Shown here piece by piece: positions 37,688-46,413 of a stretch of DNA of 64,000 bases. The notes under the pieces were generated by a model. That model was not told the origin of the DNA, ran no database searches, and saw only the letters and a list, made by a program, of their open reading frames with translations. The DNA is taken from contig NZ_JACHVQ010000001.1 of assembly GCF_014190805.1 (NCBI RefSeq), forward strand, positions 682,001 through 746,000, given 5' to 3'. The translations under genes were made by a program, and so were the position numbers. This DNA is from Flexivirga oryzae. GTDB taxonomy: Bacteria; Actinomycetota; Actinomycetes; Actinomycetales; Dermatophilaceae. How positions within the stretch are numbered: the stretch's first letter is position 1; each line of letters opens with the position of its first letter.

Positions 37688-39406
37688 TCACTTCCAGTCG
37701 AGTTCGACAGGCCCGGACAGCCGTGCCGCCAGCCACATTCCGTGGCGGCCGAGAGCATCCTGGCGTGGAGCACCGACAGCCGTCTCCAGACCGTCGACCC
37801 GAGCGCCACGGAACGTGGGCGTAACCGAGCCGAAAATCTTGCGGGTGATGAACTGCCCGAGCTCCGCACCCGTCTTCGCAACCGCGGAATCACCCACGGT
37901 CGCAACCCAACTTGGAATCTCATCGCCGTCGAGGAGGAAGGACTCGCCCTCTTCCCAGCTGACGGGTTGACCCACGACGTCATCGAGCCGGCACTCGGCA
38001 GGTCCGAGATCACGCGCCATCCATGGCTCTACGAGGAACCCGAGCAGGCCACGTTTTCGCCAGGGCTCCCGCGTCCAGATCGCTCGGGCGGCGTCCTCCC
38101 GACGATGCCACTGCTGACTTGAAATGCCGTCCACAGTCGTCACCCGGGCGTACGCACGTGACATGGCGACATACAACATCGTTGACGCGCGGTCGGTGTC
38201 GTCGTCCCAGCTCCAGTCATTCGGGTCAACCAGCACGACGTTGTCGAACTCCAGCCCCTTGGCGCGGTGCACCGTCGACACCAGCACGGGGGACTGCGGG
38301 GTGCGGCGGAAGAGGCCGCGACCTCGCGGCGAGTTCAGCGCAGCGGCCAAGCGGGGGATGCTCAGGGCGCTGCCTGAATGGTCGAGCGAACGAGCGAGCC
38401 TCCACGACGCGACCGGATCAGGGCAACCGGAACCCTCTGCCAGCCCTGTGAACTCGTCGAACTCGATGGTGTCCGACTCGTGGTCGGCGAGTGCACGGGC
38501 GATCCAGGGTGGCAAACCGGCATCCAGCACGGATGTCGCGGTCTCACTCCGCAGCCCGAACTCGGACAACCGCTGTGCGGTGAGGGCGGCGCGCGCATTC
38601 GTGTCGCACAGGAAGGCGGTGCGTCCGGACCACGCGGCGACAGTCTCGACTGCATCCTGGTCGAAGTCACCGAGCGGTGAGATGTCGGCGAGCGCCGCCT
38701 GGAGCCGCCGCAGGCGGGGCATCGCCACCAGGTTGAGCAGCTCTGACCGGACACCGCTGATGGCTCTTGCCGTATCGGTCCGCGACCGGTGGTCGCAGTT
38801 CAGTTCGACGACGCGCGGATCGAAGGATCCCTTGATGCTCTGCAGCAGGTCGAAGCAGGTCTTCGGGTGTTCCTTGGTCAGCTGGAAGTCGTACAACGCC
38901 TGCATGGTGTCGCCGAGAAGTGTGAAGCCGGTATCTGTCGCCACGCCTCTTCTGAGGAGCATCAGCACGAAATCGGCGCGGATACCGACGACGTCCTGCA
39001 CCTCGTCGATGACGACGTGGCGGAGGTTGTCGAAGACCGGCTCATCGGAGTCCCGCAGCAACTCGGTCGCTTGCTGGATTGCCTTGTCGTAGCCGCGAAA
39101 AGCGGGCTCGTCGTCGGACAGCTCGACGATGACCTCGTGTGCAAGCGAATCGATGGTGCGAACTTCGACCGTCTCTCCCTCGTCGACAACCTCCGCGGTG
39201 CGTTGCTCGACCACGTCAACTGCCGCCCGGCTGAAGGAGATGACGAGGATCTGGTCCGGGTCGACCTCGTCGTCCTCCACCAGATGCGCGGCGAGCGCCC
39301 CGACGACCTCCGACTTTCCCGCTCCGGGGCCTGCAAGGACTATCTGTCGATCTTCGGGGGCGATGTCGACAGCTGTTCGCTGCGATGTGTCCAGCTCGAA
39401 GGTCAC
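37688..39406 (-). CDS. UvrD-like SF1 helicase in the DISARM train
   Basis: A 572-residue UvrD/REP-type ATPase. Motifs: Walker A LAGPGAGKSEVVGALAAHLV at about residue 22, VVIDEVQDVVGIRADFVL at about 130, LLGDTMQALYDF, ELNCDHRSRTDTARA, STVHRAKGLEFDNVVLVD at about 380 and YVAMSRAYARVT at about 412. Short for a UvrD enzyme, with reduced accessory domains, so it may be a translocase or nucleic-acid sensor. Start GTG 39406 overlaps the stop of the GHKL-helicase gene (GTGA), and its end is seven bases from drmA. It is not one of the described DISARM genes I know; the overlap ties it to the GHKL-helicase as a two-gene unit. Confidence 0.9.
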   Translation of the reverse strand: MTFELDTSQRTAVDIAPEDRQIVLAGPGAGKSEVVGALAAHLVEDDEVDPDQILVISFSRAAVDVVEQRTAEVVDEGETVEVRTIDSLAHEVIVELSDDEPAFRGYDKAIQQATELLRDSDEPVFDNLRHVVIDEVQDVVGIRADFVLMLLRRGVATDTGFTLLGDTMQALYDFQLTKEHPKTCFDLLQSIKGSFDPRVVELNCDHRSRTDTARAISGVRSELLNLVAMPRLRRLQAALADISPLGDFDQDAVETVAAWSGRTAFLCDTNARAALTAQRLSEFGLRSETATSVLDAGLPPWIARALADHESDTIEFDEFTGLAEGSGCPDPVASWRLARSLDHSGSALSIPRLAAALNSPRGRGLFRRTPQSPVLVSTVHRAKGLEFDNVVLVDPNDWSWDDDTDRASTMLYVAMSRAYARVTTVDGISSQQWHRREDAARAIWTREPWRKRGLLGFLVEPWMARDLGPAECRLDDVVGQPVSWEEGESFLLDGDEIPSWVATVGDSAVAKTGAELGQFITRKIFGSVTPTFRGARVDGLETAVGAPRQDALGRHGMWLAARLSGPVELDWK

Positions 39407-42400
39407 GATTGTCCGCGCTCCGTCCAGAGATGCTCGAAGTGGCGGAAGGCGAACTCCTCGCCGTAGTTCGTGAAGTTGTCGGCGATGTTGACGATCCGGA
39501 CGTGCTCGCTGCCGCCGTTGAGTGGTCCTCGAAGGCCGCGCCCGACCATCTGCTGGTAGACGTTGGGGCTGAAGGTCGGTCGGGTGATGTAGACCGCATC
39601 GACGGCGGGAACGTCGAAACCCTCGGTGAAGACGTTGTAGTTGGTGAGGACCCTGACTCGCCCTTGCTTGAAGTCCTCGACGTTTTGTCGCCTTGCCGCA
39701 TTGCTCGTTTCTGCGTCCACTGCTCGGGCCTCCACACCGTGATAGCTCAGCAGCGCCGCGAGAACTCTCGCGTTCTCGACGGACGTCGCGAAGAGCAATA
39801 CCTTCGAAGCTCCTTGCTGGAGCAGCGACTCGACGATCGTGTTGTTGCGTGTCCGGTCCTGACCGAGGCGATCGGTTACCGACGGCGAAAGTCGCTTGAA
39901 CTTGTCTGAGTCTGAGAGCTCATCGTCGGTGAGGGTGATCTCAGTGCCTGTCAGCTCGATCTGGTCGACCTTTGCGAGCACACCGAGGTCTTGGAGATAG
40001 CCATAGGCGTCGTCATCGGGGAAGATGCCCTCGTCGAGGCGGGTTCGGTAGCGATTGATGAGCCGCTGTGTCTCATCCTTGTTGAACCCGCGGAATGGTG
40101 TGGCGGTGAGGCCGAGCAGCGGGACCCGTATGTCTTGTGACCGATTGACCGCGCCGACGGCACGGAGCATGTCGGAATACTCGGACCCGATGGACCGGTG
40201 TGCCTCGTCAACAACGATCATGTCTGGTTCCTGGAGCCAGCCATAGGCCGTGGTCCAGTCGCCACCATTCCTTCTCAGGATGCTGCTGATCTTGGCGATC
40301 GACGCAACCACGACCTGATAGCCGTCACGCTCCTCCGGCTCGTTCGAACCCCAGAGACGGCTGAGTGTCAACGGGCGGCCCTTCCTGCCCAGCATTCGCC
40401 ATACCAACGACCAGGACTGCACTGCCTGCTCACACAGCTCATCTGTCTCGGCGATCCAGAGAACCTTGCAGTTGCCGCGTGTTTGCTTCATGTGTTCGAC
40501 GATCGCTTGTACCGCGACACGCGTCTTGCCGGATCCCGTCGGTAGCGACACGAGACCGCGGTTCGATTCTCCGGTGGCCAGGAACAGCTGCTTGATCTTG
40601 TGGCCGATCGACATCTGGTACTGGTGCAGCTCCCCAAGCGATGGGGGGCCTTCGATTTCGATCTCGGCTTCTCGCGTTGACCCTGCGAATCCAGCAAATT
40701 CAGGTGGGAAGCCAAGATTTCTGACCCATGAACGAGCGGTGTTTCTGCCGGCCCACTGCGACGGAGGGTCGAGCCGATTGATCTCCAATTGTTGCCGGTG
40801 CTTCTGCAGCACTCCGAAGCCATCGACCGACCGCGCGAGGCGAGCAACCTCCAATGGCTCGAGCTCACGGTCGAGGGAGCCGGTGAGCGCGTCGATGGCC
40901 GCAGCCGGAATTGACGACTTCAAGTCGTCGACACCAATGGCCAAGATCAATTTCTCCAGGACGTCCTCGGTGTCGCGTATCTGGACGCGAAGCTGCTCCA
41001 GTCGCTGCTTCTCCATCCGGCTGAGGATCGCGTCTGGTCGGAATCCCGTGCCGGTCTCCCGGGCAATGACGGCGAGCACGTCGCGATCTTCGCCGGCGGT
41101 GGTGAGCAACCTCGAACCGTCCAGCCGGGAGATCAGATGCCGTGAGGTCTGTCCGTTGGGGGTGGACGTCAGGAGTTCGATCGAGTTGCACGGCTGAATC
41201 TCGAGTCCGTGCCAGTCGATGTCCAGCGAGTTCCGCAGCGGCGGGAATCGATCCAGAGCGACGTAGGGCTCGCCGGAGATGTCGGGGACCACCTTCTCGG
41301 TGAGCATCTCCTCTCCGACGTCCAGGCCCCACTGCGCGACAAGAGTCTCTGCATCGTCGGTCGTCAGAGTCTTCACGACCGGGATGTCCGCCTCGAGCAG
41401 TGAGCCGTAAGTGTCTTCGCGGGCTGTGACTGCGGCTTTCGTGGGCGCAACCTCAACGTGCCCACGACCCTTGCTGACCTTGATTCGCTCCGGCGGCTTG
41501 ACATCGCAAAAGGCGGCCCAAGCGTAGAGCTGGAATCTGCGCAGTGCTTCCCACCCCGTGGCCTTTCCCAGCAGTGCTGCCCATGCCTCCGGGCTGAGGT
41601 CCTCAGGGGCGTCCTTGATGTGAAGCGCGTCCGCCTGCTGGTCGGTCAGGCTCTCTTCCACGTAGGGAAGACAGGCGAGGTCTTCCGCGCCCATGTCGTC
41701 GCCAGGTCTGACGAGGCAGGCTGAGATCGGCTGTATGCCCGCTCCGGTGCGGAGGACGCCATACTTTGCAAGTCGGAACCACACCGGATCCGGTACCGAG
41801 AACCGTTGCCCGCTGCCGCCACGTGCCAGGCGCCATACCTCGGTGCCGTCCAGGGCACGCAGGGCAACCCGAGTAACGGCGTGTTTGCCTTCGTCTGACA
41901 GCTCTGGCAGGTATTCCATCGGCCAAAGGACGGGCCTGCGGTCAATTTCGACGCTGGCTTCCTGCAGCCGAGGCTGCTGCGTACGTGCCCGGTATTGCTG
42001 CCGGACGTCCTCGGCGCTCGCTGTCCGCCACGGTTCCGCGGGCGGATCGACGAGGCGTCGTGGCTGATCGACCAGCCCCAAGGCATCGAGGAGGCCGAGG
42101 TCTTGCTGATGGAACCGGTGATCGACCACGAAATCGACGTCGCGAGTGCCGTCCGCTGGGATGATTTCGCCCGGGAGGAACACCTGACCCGGTGACTTCC
42201 ACTTGCCGGAGAAGGTGCGCACTCGCAGCCCCGCGGCGAGCTCGTCGTCGTTGCGGAAGACGTCGCGAAAGATCTCTTCCGCGTCGTGGGGATCGAGACG
42301 ACGGGACGAGGACCACACACGAGTCCAGTCGATCGGTTCGCGGCCGAGCTCGCCTCGCAATTCGCCGGCATCGTCGAAGATCTCGATGCCGAGCACGTGC

Positions 42401-44043
42401 AGCGCCTGCTCGACTGCAGGGTCGGCTGCCAGGACCCGGTCGATGATGAGCTGTCCCGGCTTGGTTGCGCCTCCAGGCATGAAGACTTGTCCTCGACGGG
42501 GAGCGTCGAGCGTGCCGTCTTCGAGGAGGAGGATGCGCGCGAGTCGGAGTTGGTCCCGGAGCGCTGGATCGCGCTGGACCATTGATGCAACGATTCGGAC
42601 GGCCGCGGCGGAGCCTTCAACCCCTGCCTTTGCGATGTGCTCGACCCACTCCTTGACACCGACAGCGGTCTTCTGGTGGAAATTGAACAACCGCAGCACT
42701 TTTGAACGTCGCTCGTTGCTGAACACCTCATGGCTGACCCAACTGCCAGGGTCCTGGCACGCGCCCTTCCAGAGCTCGAGCTCCTCTGTCGTGACTTTGT
42801 CCGGATGGAGCTTGACCATCCGCGGGTGCCTCAGCTCCCCGGCCATGTTCGGGATGCACTGATTCTTTGACGCGACCTCATAGATGGGCTGGTTGATCAC
42901 ATCATCCGCATGCCCGCGGCTCTCCTGCCCGCGAGCTGGGAGCGCGTCGATCGCGACACATGGTCGCTCGGGAGTTGTCAGGGCTGGAAGTGTGGCGGAC
43001 ACGAGTCCGGGAAGTACCTCTGTCAGCAGCTCGTCGTTGAAGGTACCGGCGAGCAGGCGCTCGCGGTCGTCTGCGAGCTTCCACGGGGCGTTCACGATGC
43101 CGGACAGCGTCGTGAACTCGGAAGTCGGGAAGTACGCCCAGAAAAGGCCGACGCGTTGCGACACTCCCTCAACAGGCGCCGCCCAGCTGATGTCGACGGA
43201 CTCGCGTGCGGCCTGGTAACCCCCTTCACGGAGCGCCTCGACAGACGGGATGTGGGTTCGCGAGGTAACTGCCCACTTCGACTTCTTGCCGGCGTTGTCG
43301 AGCGCGAACAGGCCGTCATCGTTCCGTTGCATGGTGATGCGGCGGGATGAGCCCGTTGCGAGCCGGTCCTCGAGGTCGAGTTGGTTCACATGCTGCGAGA
43401 AGAGCAGGAACTCCGCAGGGAACGTCCGGATCGAGTCCGCGATGTGTTGCCGCTTCGTGAGATGTGGGAGCACGACGATCGTTGTCGCCCACTTCATCAG
43501 GCTGTCGAGCACCGGATCTGCTCGTCCGGCCTCGCCGGGATCCAGGACCTCTGCGAGTCGCGCGACCGGGTAGTCGGGCCGCCCGGGGATCGCGCGTTCG
43601 AGGCGTTGCCGCGAGCGCGCGCGGTCGAAGCCGAGGGAACCCGAGCGGCTGTAGATCTGCGGGCTGTCAGTTACGGCGAGCACCGACTTGAACCCGAGTC
43701 CGAACCTGCCGATCTGATCGTCACGTTTCGCCGACAGGTGCGCCGCCATGAGCGTCTCTACCCCGTGAACAGTCAGAGGGGCGCCCCGGTTGGCGACATA
43801 CAGGGTGTGATCAGTGAGGAGCACCTCGCAGCGACCGCCCTGACTCTCGCGCATGGCGTCCGCTGCGTTCTGGAGCAGTTCGTAGAGCTGCCGCTGCGAG
43901 TAGGCTCCCTCGTGGATGGAGCGCTCGGTGTTGGCGTCTTCCTCGAGGCGCTTCGGATCGGCGCGGTACGTCTCGAGAAGTCGGTCGTTCTGAGTGTTGA
44001 CTGTCGCGGCAATCTCGCCGTCAATGCTTGCCCAAGTCGCCAT
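39403..44043 (-). CDS. GHKL (Hsp90/sacsin-like) ATPase fused to SF2 helicase
   Basis: A 1546-residue protein that begins the minus-strand train. The N terminus is a GHKL ATPase of the sacsin type: LYELLQNAADAMRES at about residue 50 (N box with Asn), YVANRGAPLTVHGVE and GRFGLGFKSVLAVTDSP at about 113. The middle 900 residues have no clear family. The C terminus is a DEAD/DEAH helicase: VSLPTGSGKTRVAVQAI at about 1166, IVVDEAHRSIGSEYSDML at about 1278, GLTATPFRGFNKDE, TNYNVFTEGFDVPAVDAVYI and QMVGRGLRGP at about 1498. Such fusions occur in defence islands, probably sensing with one ATPase and acting on DNA with the other. Start ATG 44043 has AGGGG nine bases upstream. The Vsr gene ends 80 bases upstream on the same strand. 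Confidence 0.88.
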   Translation of the reverse strand: MATWASIDGEIAATVNTQNDRLLETYRADPKRLEEDANTERSIHEGAYSQRQLYELLQNAADAMRESQGGRCEVLLTDHTLYVANRGAPLTVHGVETLMAAHLSAKRDDQIGRFGLGFKSVLAVTDSPQIYSRSGSLGFDRARSRQRLERAIPGRPDYPVARLAEVLDPGEAGRADPVLDSLMKWATTIVVLPHLTKRQHIADSIRTFPAEFLLFSQHVNQLDLEDRLATGSSRRITMQRNDDGLFALDNAGKKSKWAVTSRTHIPSVEALREGGYQAARESVDISWAAPVEGVSQRVGLFWAYFPTSEFTTLSGIVNAPWKLADDRERLLAGTFNDELLTEVLPGLVSATLPALTTPERPCVAIDALPARGQESRGHADDVINQPIYEVASKNQCIPNMAGELRHPRMVKLHPDKVTTEELELWKGACQDPGSWVSHEVFSNERRSKVLRLFNFHQKTAVGVKEWVEHIAKAGVEGSAAAVRIVASMVQRDPALRDQLRLARILLLEDGTLDAPRRGQVFMPGGATKPGQLIIDRVLAADPAVEQALHVLGIEIFDDAGELRGELGREPIDWTRVWSSSRRLDPHDAEEIFRDVFRNDDELAAGLRVRTFSGKWKSPGQVFLPGEIIPADGTRDVDFVVDHRFHQQDLGLLDALGLVDQPRRLVDPPAEPWRTASAEDVRQQYRARTQQPRLQEASVEIDRRPVLWPMEYLPELSDEGKHAVTRVALRALDGTEVWRLARGGSGQRFSVPDPVWFRLAKYGVLRTGAGIQPISACLVRPGDDMGAEDLACLPYVEESLTDQQADALHIKDAPEDLSPEAWAALLGKATGWEALRRFQLYAWAAFCDVKPPERIKVSKGRGHVEVAPTKAAVTAREDTYGSLLEADIPVVKTLTTDDAETLVAQWGLDVGEEMLTEKVVPDISGEPYVALDRFPPLRNSLDIDWHGLEIQPCNSIELLTSTPNGQTSRHLISRLDGSRLLTTAGEDRDVLAVIARETGTGFRPDAILSRMEKQRLEQLRVQIRDTEDVLEKLILAIGVDDLKSSIPAAAIDALTGSLDRELEPLEVARLARSVDGFGVLQKHRQQLEINRLDPPSQWAGRNTARSWVRNLGFPPEFAGFAGSTREAEIEIEGPPSLGELHQYQMSIGHKIKQLFLATGESNRGLVSLPTGSGKTRVAVQAIVEHMKQTRGNCKVLWIAETDELCEQAVQSWSLVWRMLGRKGRPLTLSRLWGSNEPEERDGYQVVVASIAKISSILRRNGGDWTTAYGWLQEPDMIVVDEAHRSIGSEYSDMLRAVGAVNRSQDIRVPLLGLTATPFRGFNKDETQRLINRYRTRLDEGIFPDDDAYGYLQDLGVLAKVDQIELTGTEITLTDDELSDSDKFKRLSPSVTDRLGQDRTRNNTIVESLLQQGASKVLLFATSVENARVLAALLSYHGVEARAVDAETSNAARRQNVEDFKQGRVRVLTNYNVFTEGFDVPAVDAVYITRPTFSPNVYQQMVGRGLRGPLNGGSEHVRIVNIADNFTNYGEEFAFRHFEHLWTERGQS

Positions 44044-44123
44044 TCGTCAACGCCCCTGTTCGTACCGATCTCTCCACGATCTCCCGCGTGTTGAGTGAGA
44101 GGAAGACTATCTCGATCGTCTTG

Positions 44124-44549
44124 TCATTGCTGGGTTTTCGCTTGAGTGATTGTTCGCTCGACGACTTGCACTCCTTCTTCCAACGGTGTGCATTCCCAAA
44201 TTCGTATCACGGTCCAACCCGCCTCCTGTAGGCGGCGGTCCGTATCTCGGTCACGGGCACGGTTCCCGGCGAGTTTCTGCTCCCACCAATCGTGGTTCGC
44301 GGTCGGCTGCGTCGCGTGGGTCGGACAGCCGTGCCAGAAGCATCCGTCCACGAAGACGGCCAACTTGAGACGGGTGAAGAGCATGTCCGCACGTCGACGC
44401 GGCATGCCGGGGAGCTGAGCATCGACGAGGTACCGGTAGCCGCGTCGATGGAGTGCCCTACGAAGCTCGAGTTCCGGCGCCGTGTCACGACGGCGCTGAC
44501 GCCGCATCCTGGCGGACACCGCGTCGCTCGACGGCACCGGTCGCGTCAT
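44124..44549 (-). CDS. vsr: Vsr-type very short patch repair endonuclease
   Basis: A 141-residue protein of the Vsr family, which nicks at T:G mismatches that arise from deamination of 5-methylcytosine. All signatures are present: RMRRQRRRDTAPELELRRAL, GYRYLVDAQLPGMPRRRADM with the metal-binding Asp, AVFVDGCFWHGCPTHATQP with the His and zinc-type Cys, NHDWWEQKLAGNRARDR, and GWTVIRIWEC. The length is normal for the family. It is divergent from the C5-cytosine methylase across about 100 bp, the usual partnership of Vsr and Dcm-like enzymes. It could also be transcribed into the GHKL-helicase train, 80 bp downstream. Confidence 0.93.
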   Translation of the reverse strand: MTRPVPSSDAVSARMRRQRRRDTAPELELRRALHRRGYRYLVDAQLPGMPRRRADMLFTRLKLAVFVDGCFWHGCPTHATQPTANHDWWEQKLAGNRARDRDTDRRLQEAGWTVIRIWECTPLEEGVQVVERTITQAKTQQ

Positions 44550-44649
44550 ACATCTTGTCTACACCTCGGGCGATGTCGGCGGGTTGACGGCAGGCTGTTG
44601 GTACCTGCAGTTAGTCTCCTGCCATGAGCCCGCGCCTCCCCGTCGTCCG

Positions 44650-45717
44650 ATGAGCACGGCGGCGATCACCGTCCTGGATCTCTTCAGCGGTGCGGGCGGC
44701 TTGACCGCAGGTTTCCGAGATGCGGACAGCAGATTTCAGACATTGGCTGCGGTCGAGCACGACGTAGCCGCAGCTGCGACGTTCCACTTCAACAATCCTG
44801 AGGCCAGCGTGCATTGCGGCGACATCACCGACTGGGTGGATGCCGGCGAGGTTCCGACCGCCGACGTCGTCGTCGGCGGTCCGCCATGTCAGGGTTTCTC
44901 GGCGCTCGGGAAACAGGATGTCAATGACGAGCGCAACCAGCTTTGGGAGCAATACGCACGGGTACTTCTGCTGGCGCGTCCGAAGTACTTCGTCGTCGAA
45001 AACGTGGCGACATTCCTCCGGAGCCCCCAATTCGGTAAATTCCGAGAGCGGATCGAACACGGTGATCTCGCTGACTGGGGCGTGCGGTTCGATGTTCTGA
45101 ACTCCGCGGACTACGGCGCCGGCCAGGAGCGTAAACGTGCTGTGATGATCGGGTATCACCGCGATCTGTCGTTCCCGGGTTGGCCCGATATCACGCATGA
45201 CAAGGAACATCGGGTGGACGTCAAGGCTCGTCTGCTCGGACTTCCCGAGGTGGTGCGACGGCAACTGCTGCCGAATCGCTCGATCGAGTTTGATGGGCGC
45301 GAACTACCCGGCATCTTCCGCACTGACGAGCTGCACTTGACCCGCACGTACGAGTTGATCTCCCTCAAACGATTTGCATATATCCCGGAGGGCGGCAGCC
45401 GCAAGAACATCCCGTACGAGCTATTGACGCCGTGTTGGCGCAAGCACCAAACAGGCGCGAGTGACGTGATGGGGCGCATGTCCTGGAACAAGCCCTCCGT
45501 TACCATTCGGACGGAGTTCTTCAAACCGGAGAAGGGGCGCTATCTCCATCCGACTGAACCTCGCGCGATCACGCACCACGAGGCAGCGCGCCTGCAGGGT
45601 TTCCCCGACGACTACAAGTGGGTCGGGAACAAGACGTCGATCGCTCGACAGATCGGAAACGCCGTCCCGATCAAGCTCGGTGCGGCAATTGGCGGGGTTA
45701 TCGCCCGCGCGATGTAG
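44650..45717 (+). CDS. DNA (cytosine-5)-methyltransferase
   Basis: A 355-residue C5-cytosine methylase. Motif I is LDLFSGAGGLTAGFRDAD at residue 9, motif IV is GGPPCQGFSALG at about 76 with the catalytic Cys, ENV of motif VI is at about 117, QERKRAVMIGY of motif VIII at about 159, and the C-terminal ARQIGNAVPIKLGAAIGG holds motif X. Start ATG 44650 gives the usual N terminus; there is no clear Shine-Dalgarno, so translation could also begin further upstream in frame (TTG 44584). Divergent to vsr, followed by a GIY-YIG gene. It may protect host DNA for the nearby nucleases, or be a solitary Dcm-type enzyme. DISARM class 2 uses a C5 methylase (DrmMII), but the helicase set here is class 1. Confidence 0.92.
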   Translation: MSTAAITVLDLFSGAGGLTAGFRDADSRFQTLAAVEHDVAAAATFHFNNPEASVHCGDITDWVDAGEVPTADVVVGGPPCQGFSALGKQDVNDERNQLWEQYARVLLLARPKYFVVENVATFLRSPQFGKFRERIEHGDLADWGVRFDVLNSADYGAGQERKRAVMIGYHRDLSFPGWPDITHDKEHRVDVKARLLGLPEVVRRQLLPNRSIEFDGRELPGIFRTDELHLTRTYELISLKRFAYIPEGGSRKNIPYELLTPCWRKHQTGASDVMGRMSWNKPSVTIRTEFFKPEKGRYLHPTEPRAITHHEAARLQGFPDDYKWVGNKTSIARQIGNAVPIKLGAAIGGVIARAM

Positions 45718-45823
45718 GGTCGGCGCGTCCCCCTTTGCTGGGGAGGAAATCACTCTAACTCGCCTTATCCCTGGTAGAACCGCTTAGCGACAGACCTGAT
45801 TGGTGGCGAAGGGAGGAACGCAC

Positions 45824-46342
45824 GTGGCGGGCGATGGTTTTATTCGCGCGTACGGCCTTCATTGGTTGCGGGATGAAGTTGATTGGGGATCCAGGTACGG
45901 GCAGCTCGCAGGTCGGATCGGAGAGCGAAAACCCAAGCTTCGAGTCGCCAATTTCTGGGCACAGACCGGCATTTACGTCTTGCACGACGATTACGGCGCG
46001 TACTACGTGGGCCTGGTGCGCGATCAGGACCTGGGAGTCCGCCTCGCGCAGCATACGAAGGACCGCCACGCCGACAAGTGGGACAGGTTCTCCTGGTTCG
46101 GGTTCAATCGTGTTCTCACGACTCAGGACTACAGAGGTTACCTTCGTCTCGGAAAGCGCCCACAGACTCTGCTGACGGACAACGTCAAGACGATTGGCGA
46201 CATTGAGGCGCTGCTGATTATGTCGCTGGGTACTCATCGCACGGGGAACAAGCGAGAGATGAAGTTCCAAAGCGCGCACCGATGGGAGCAGCTGTGGGAC
46301 GATGAGATCGAATCCACTTTGGCAAAGCATCGAGGAGCGTGA
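45824..46342 (+). CDS. GIY-YIG nuclease-like protein
   Basis: A 172-residue protein with a GIY-YIG core: QTGIYVLHDDYGAYYVGLVR at about residues 43-62 followed by LGVRLAQHTKDRHADKWDRF, the region that normally carries the catalytic Arg and His. A later Glu (IGDIEALLIMSLG) matches the metal-binding position of the family. Start GTG 45824 is chosen because GGGAGGA lies eight bases upstream; an in-frame TTG at 45800 is less likely. It follows the C5 methylase by 106 bp on the same strand, so it may be the cognate endonuclease of a restriction-modification pair, or a separate nuclease. Confidence 0.8.
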   Translation: MAGDGFIRAYGLHWLRDEVDWGSRYGQLAGRIGERKPKLRVANFWAQTGIYVLHDDYGAYYVGLVRDQDLGVRLAQHTKDRHADKWDRFSWFGFNRVLTTQDYRGYLRLGKRPQTLLTDNVKTIGDIEALLIMSLGTHRTGNKREMKFQSAHRWEQLWDDEIESTLAKHRGA

Positions 46343-46413
46343 CCGGTGCGCCCCGCAGCCGCACGCTACCCGGACGTCGACAGTTCCAGTGCGATCTGGT
46401 CCTGCCTCATTTG

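Noticed and set aside
14775..44043. DISARM drmC (phospholipase D-type nuclease)
   Set aside because: No HxKxxxxD motif pair typical of PLD enzymes was seen in any gene of the train, so I do not assign drmC.
45721..45752. Terminator after the C5 methylase
   Set aside because: TCCCC and GGGGA can pair but the stem is five bases and no T-run follows, so evidence is too weak.
4214..46413. tRNA gene and integrase marking the island as an integrative element
   Set aside because: No cloverleaf or terminal CCA tRNA gene, integrase gene or att-like direct repeat was found at either edge of the island in this window.
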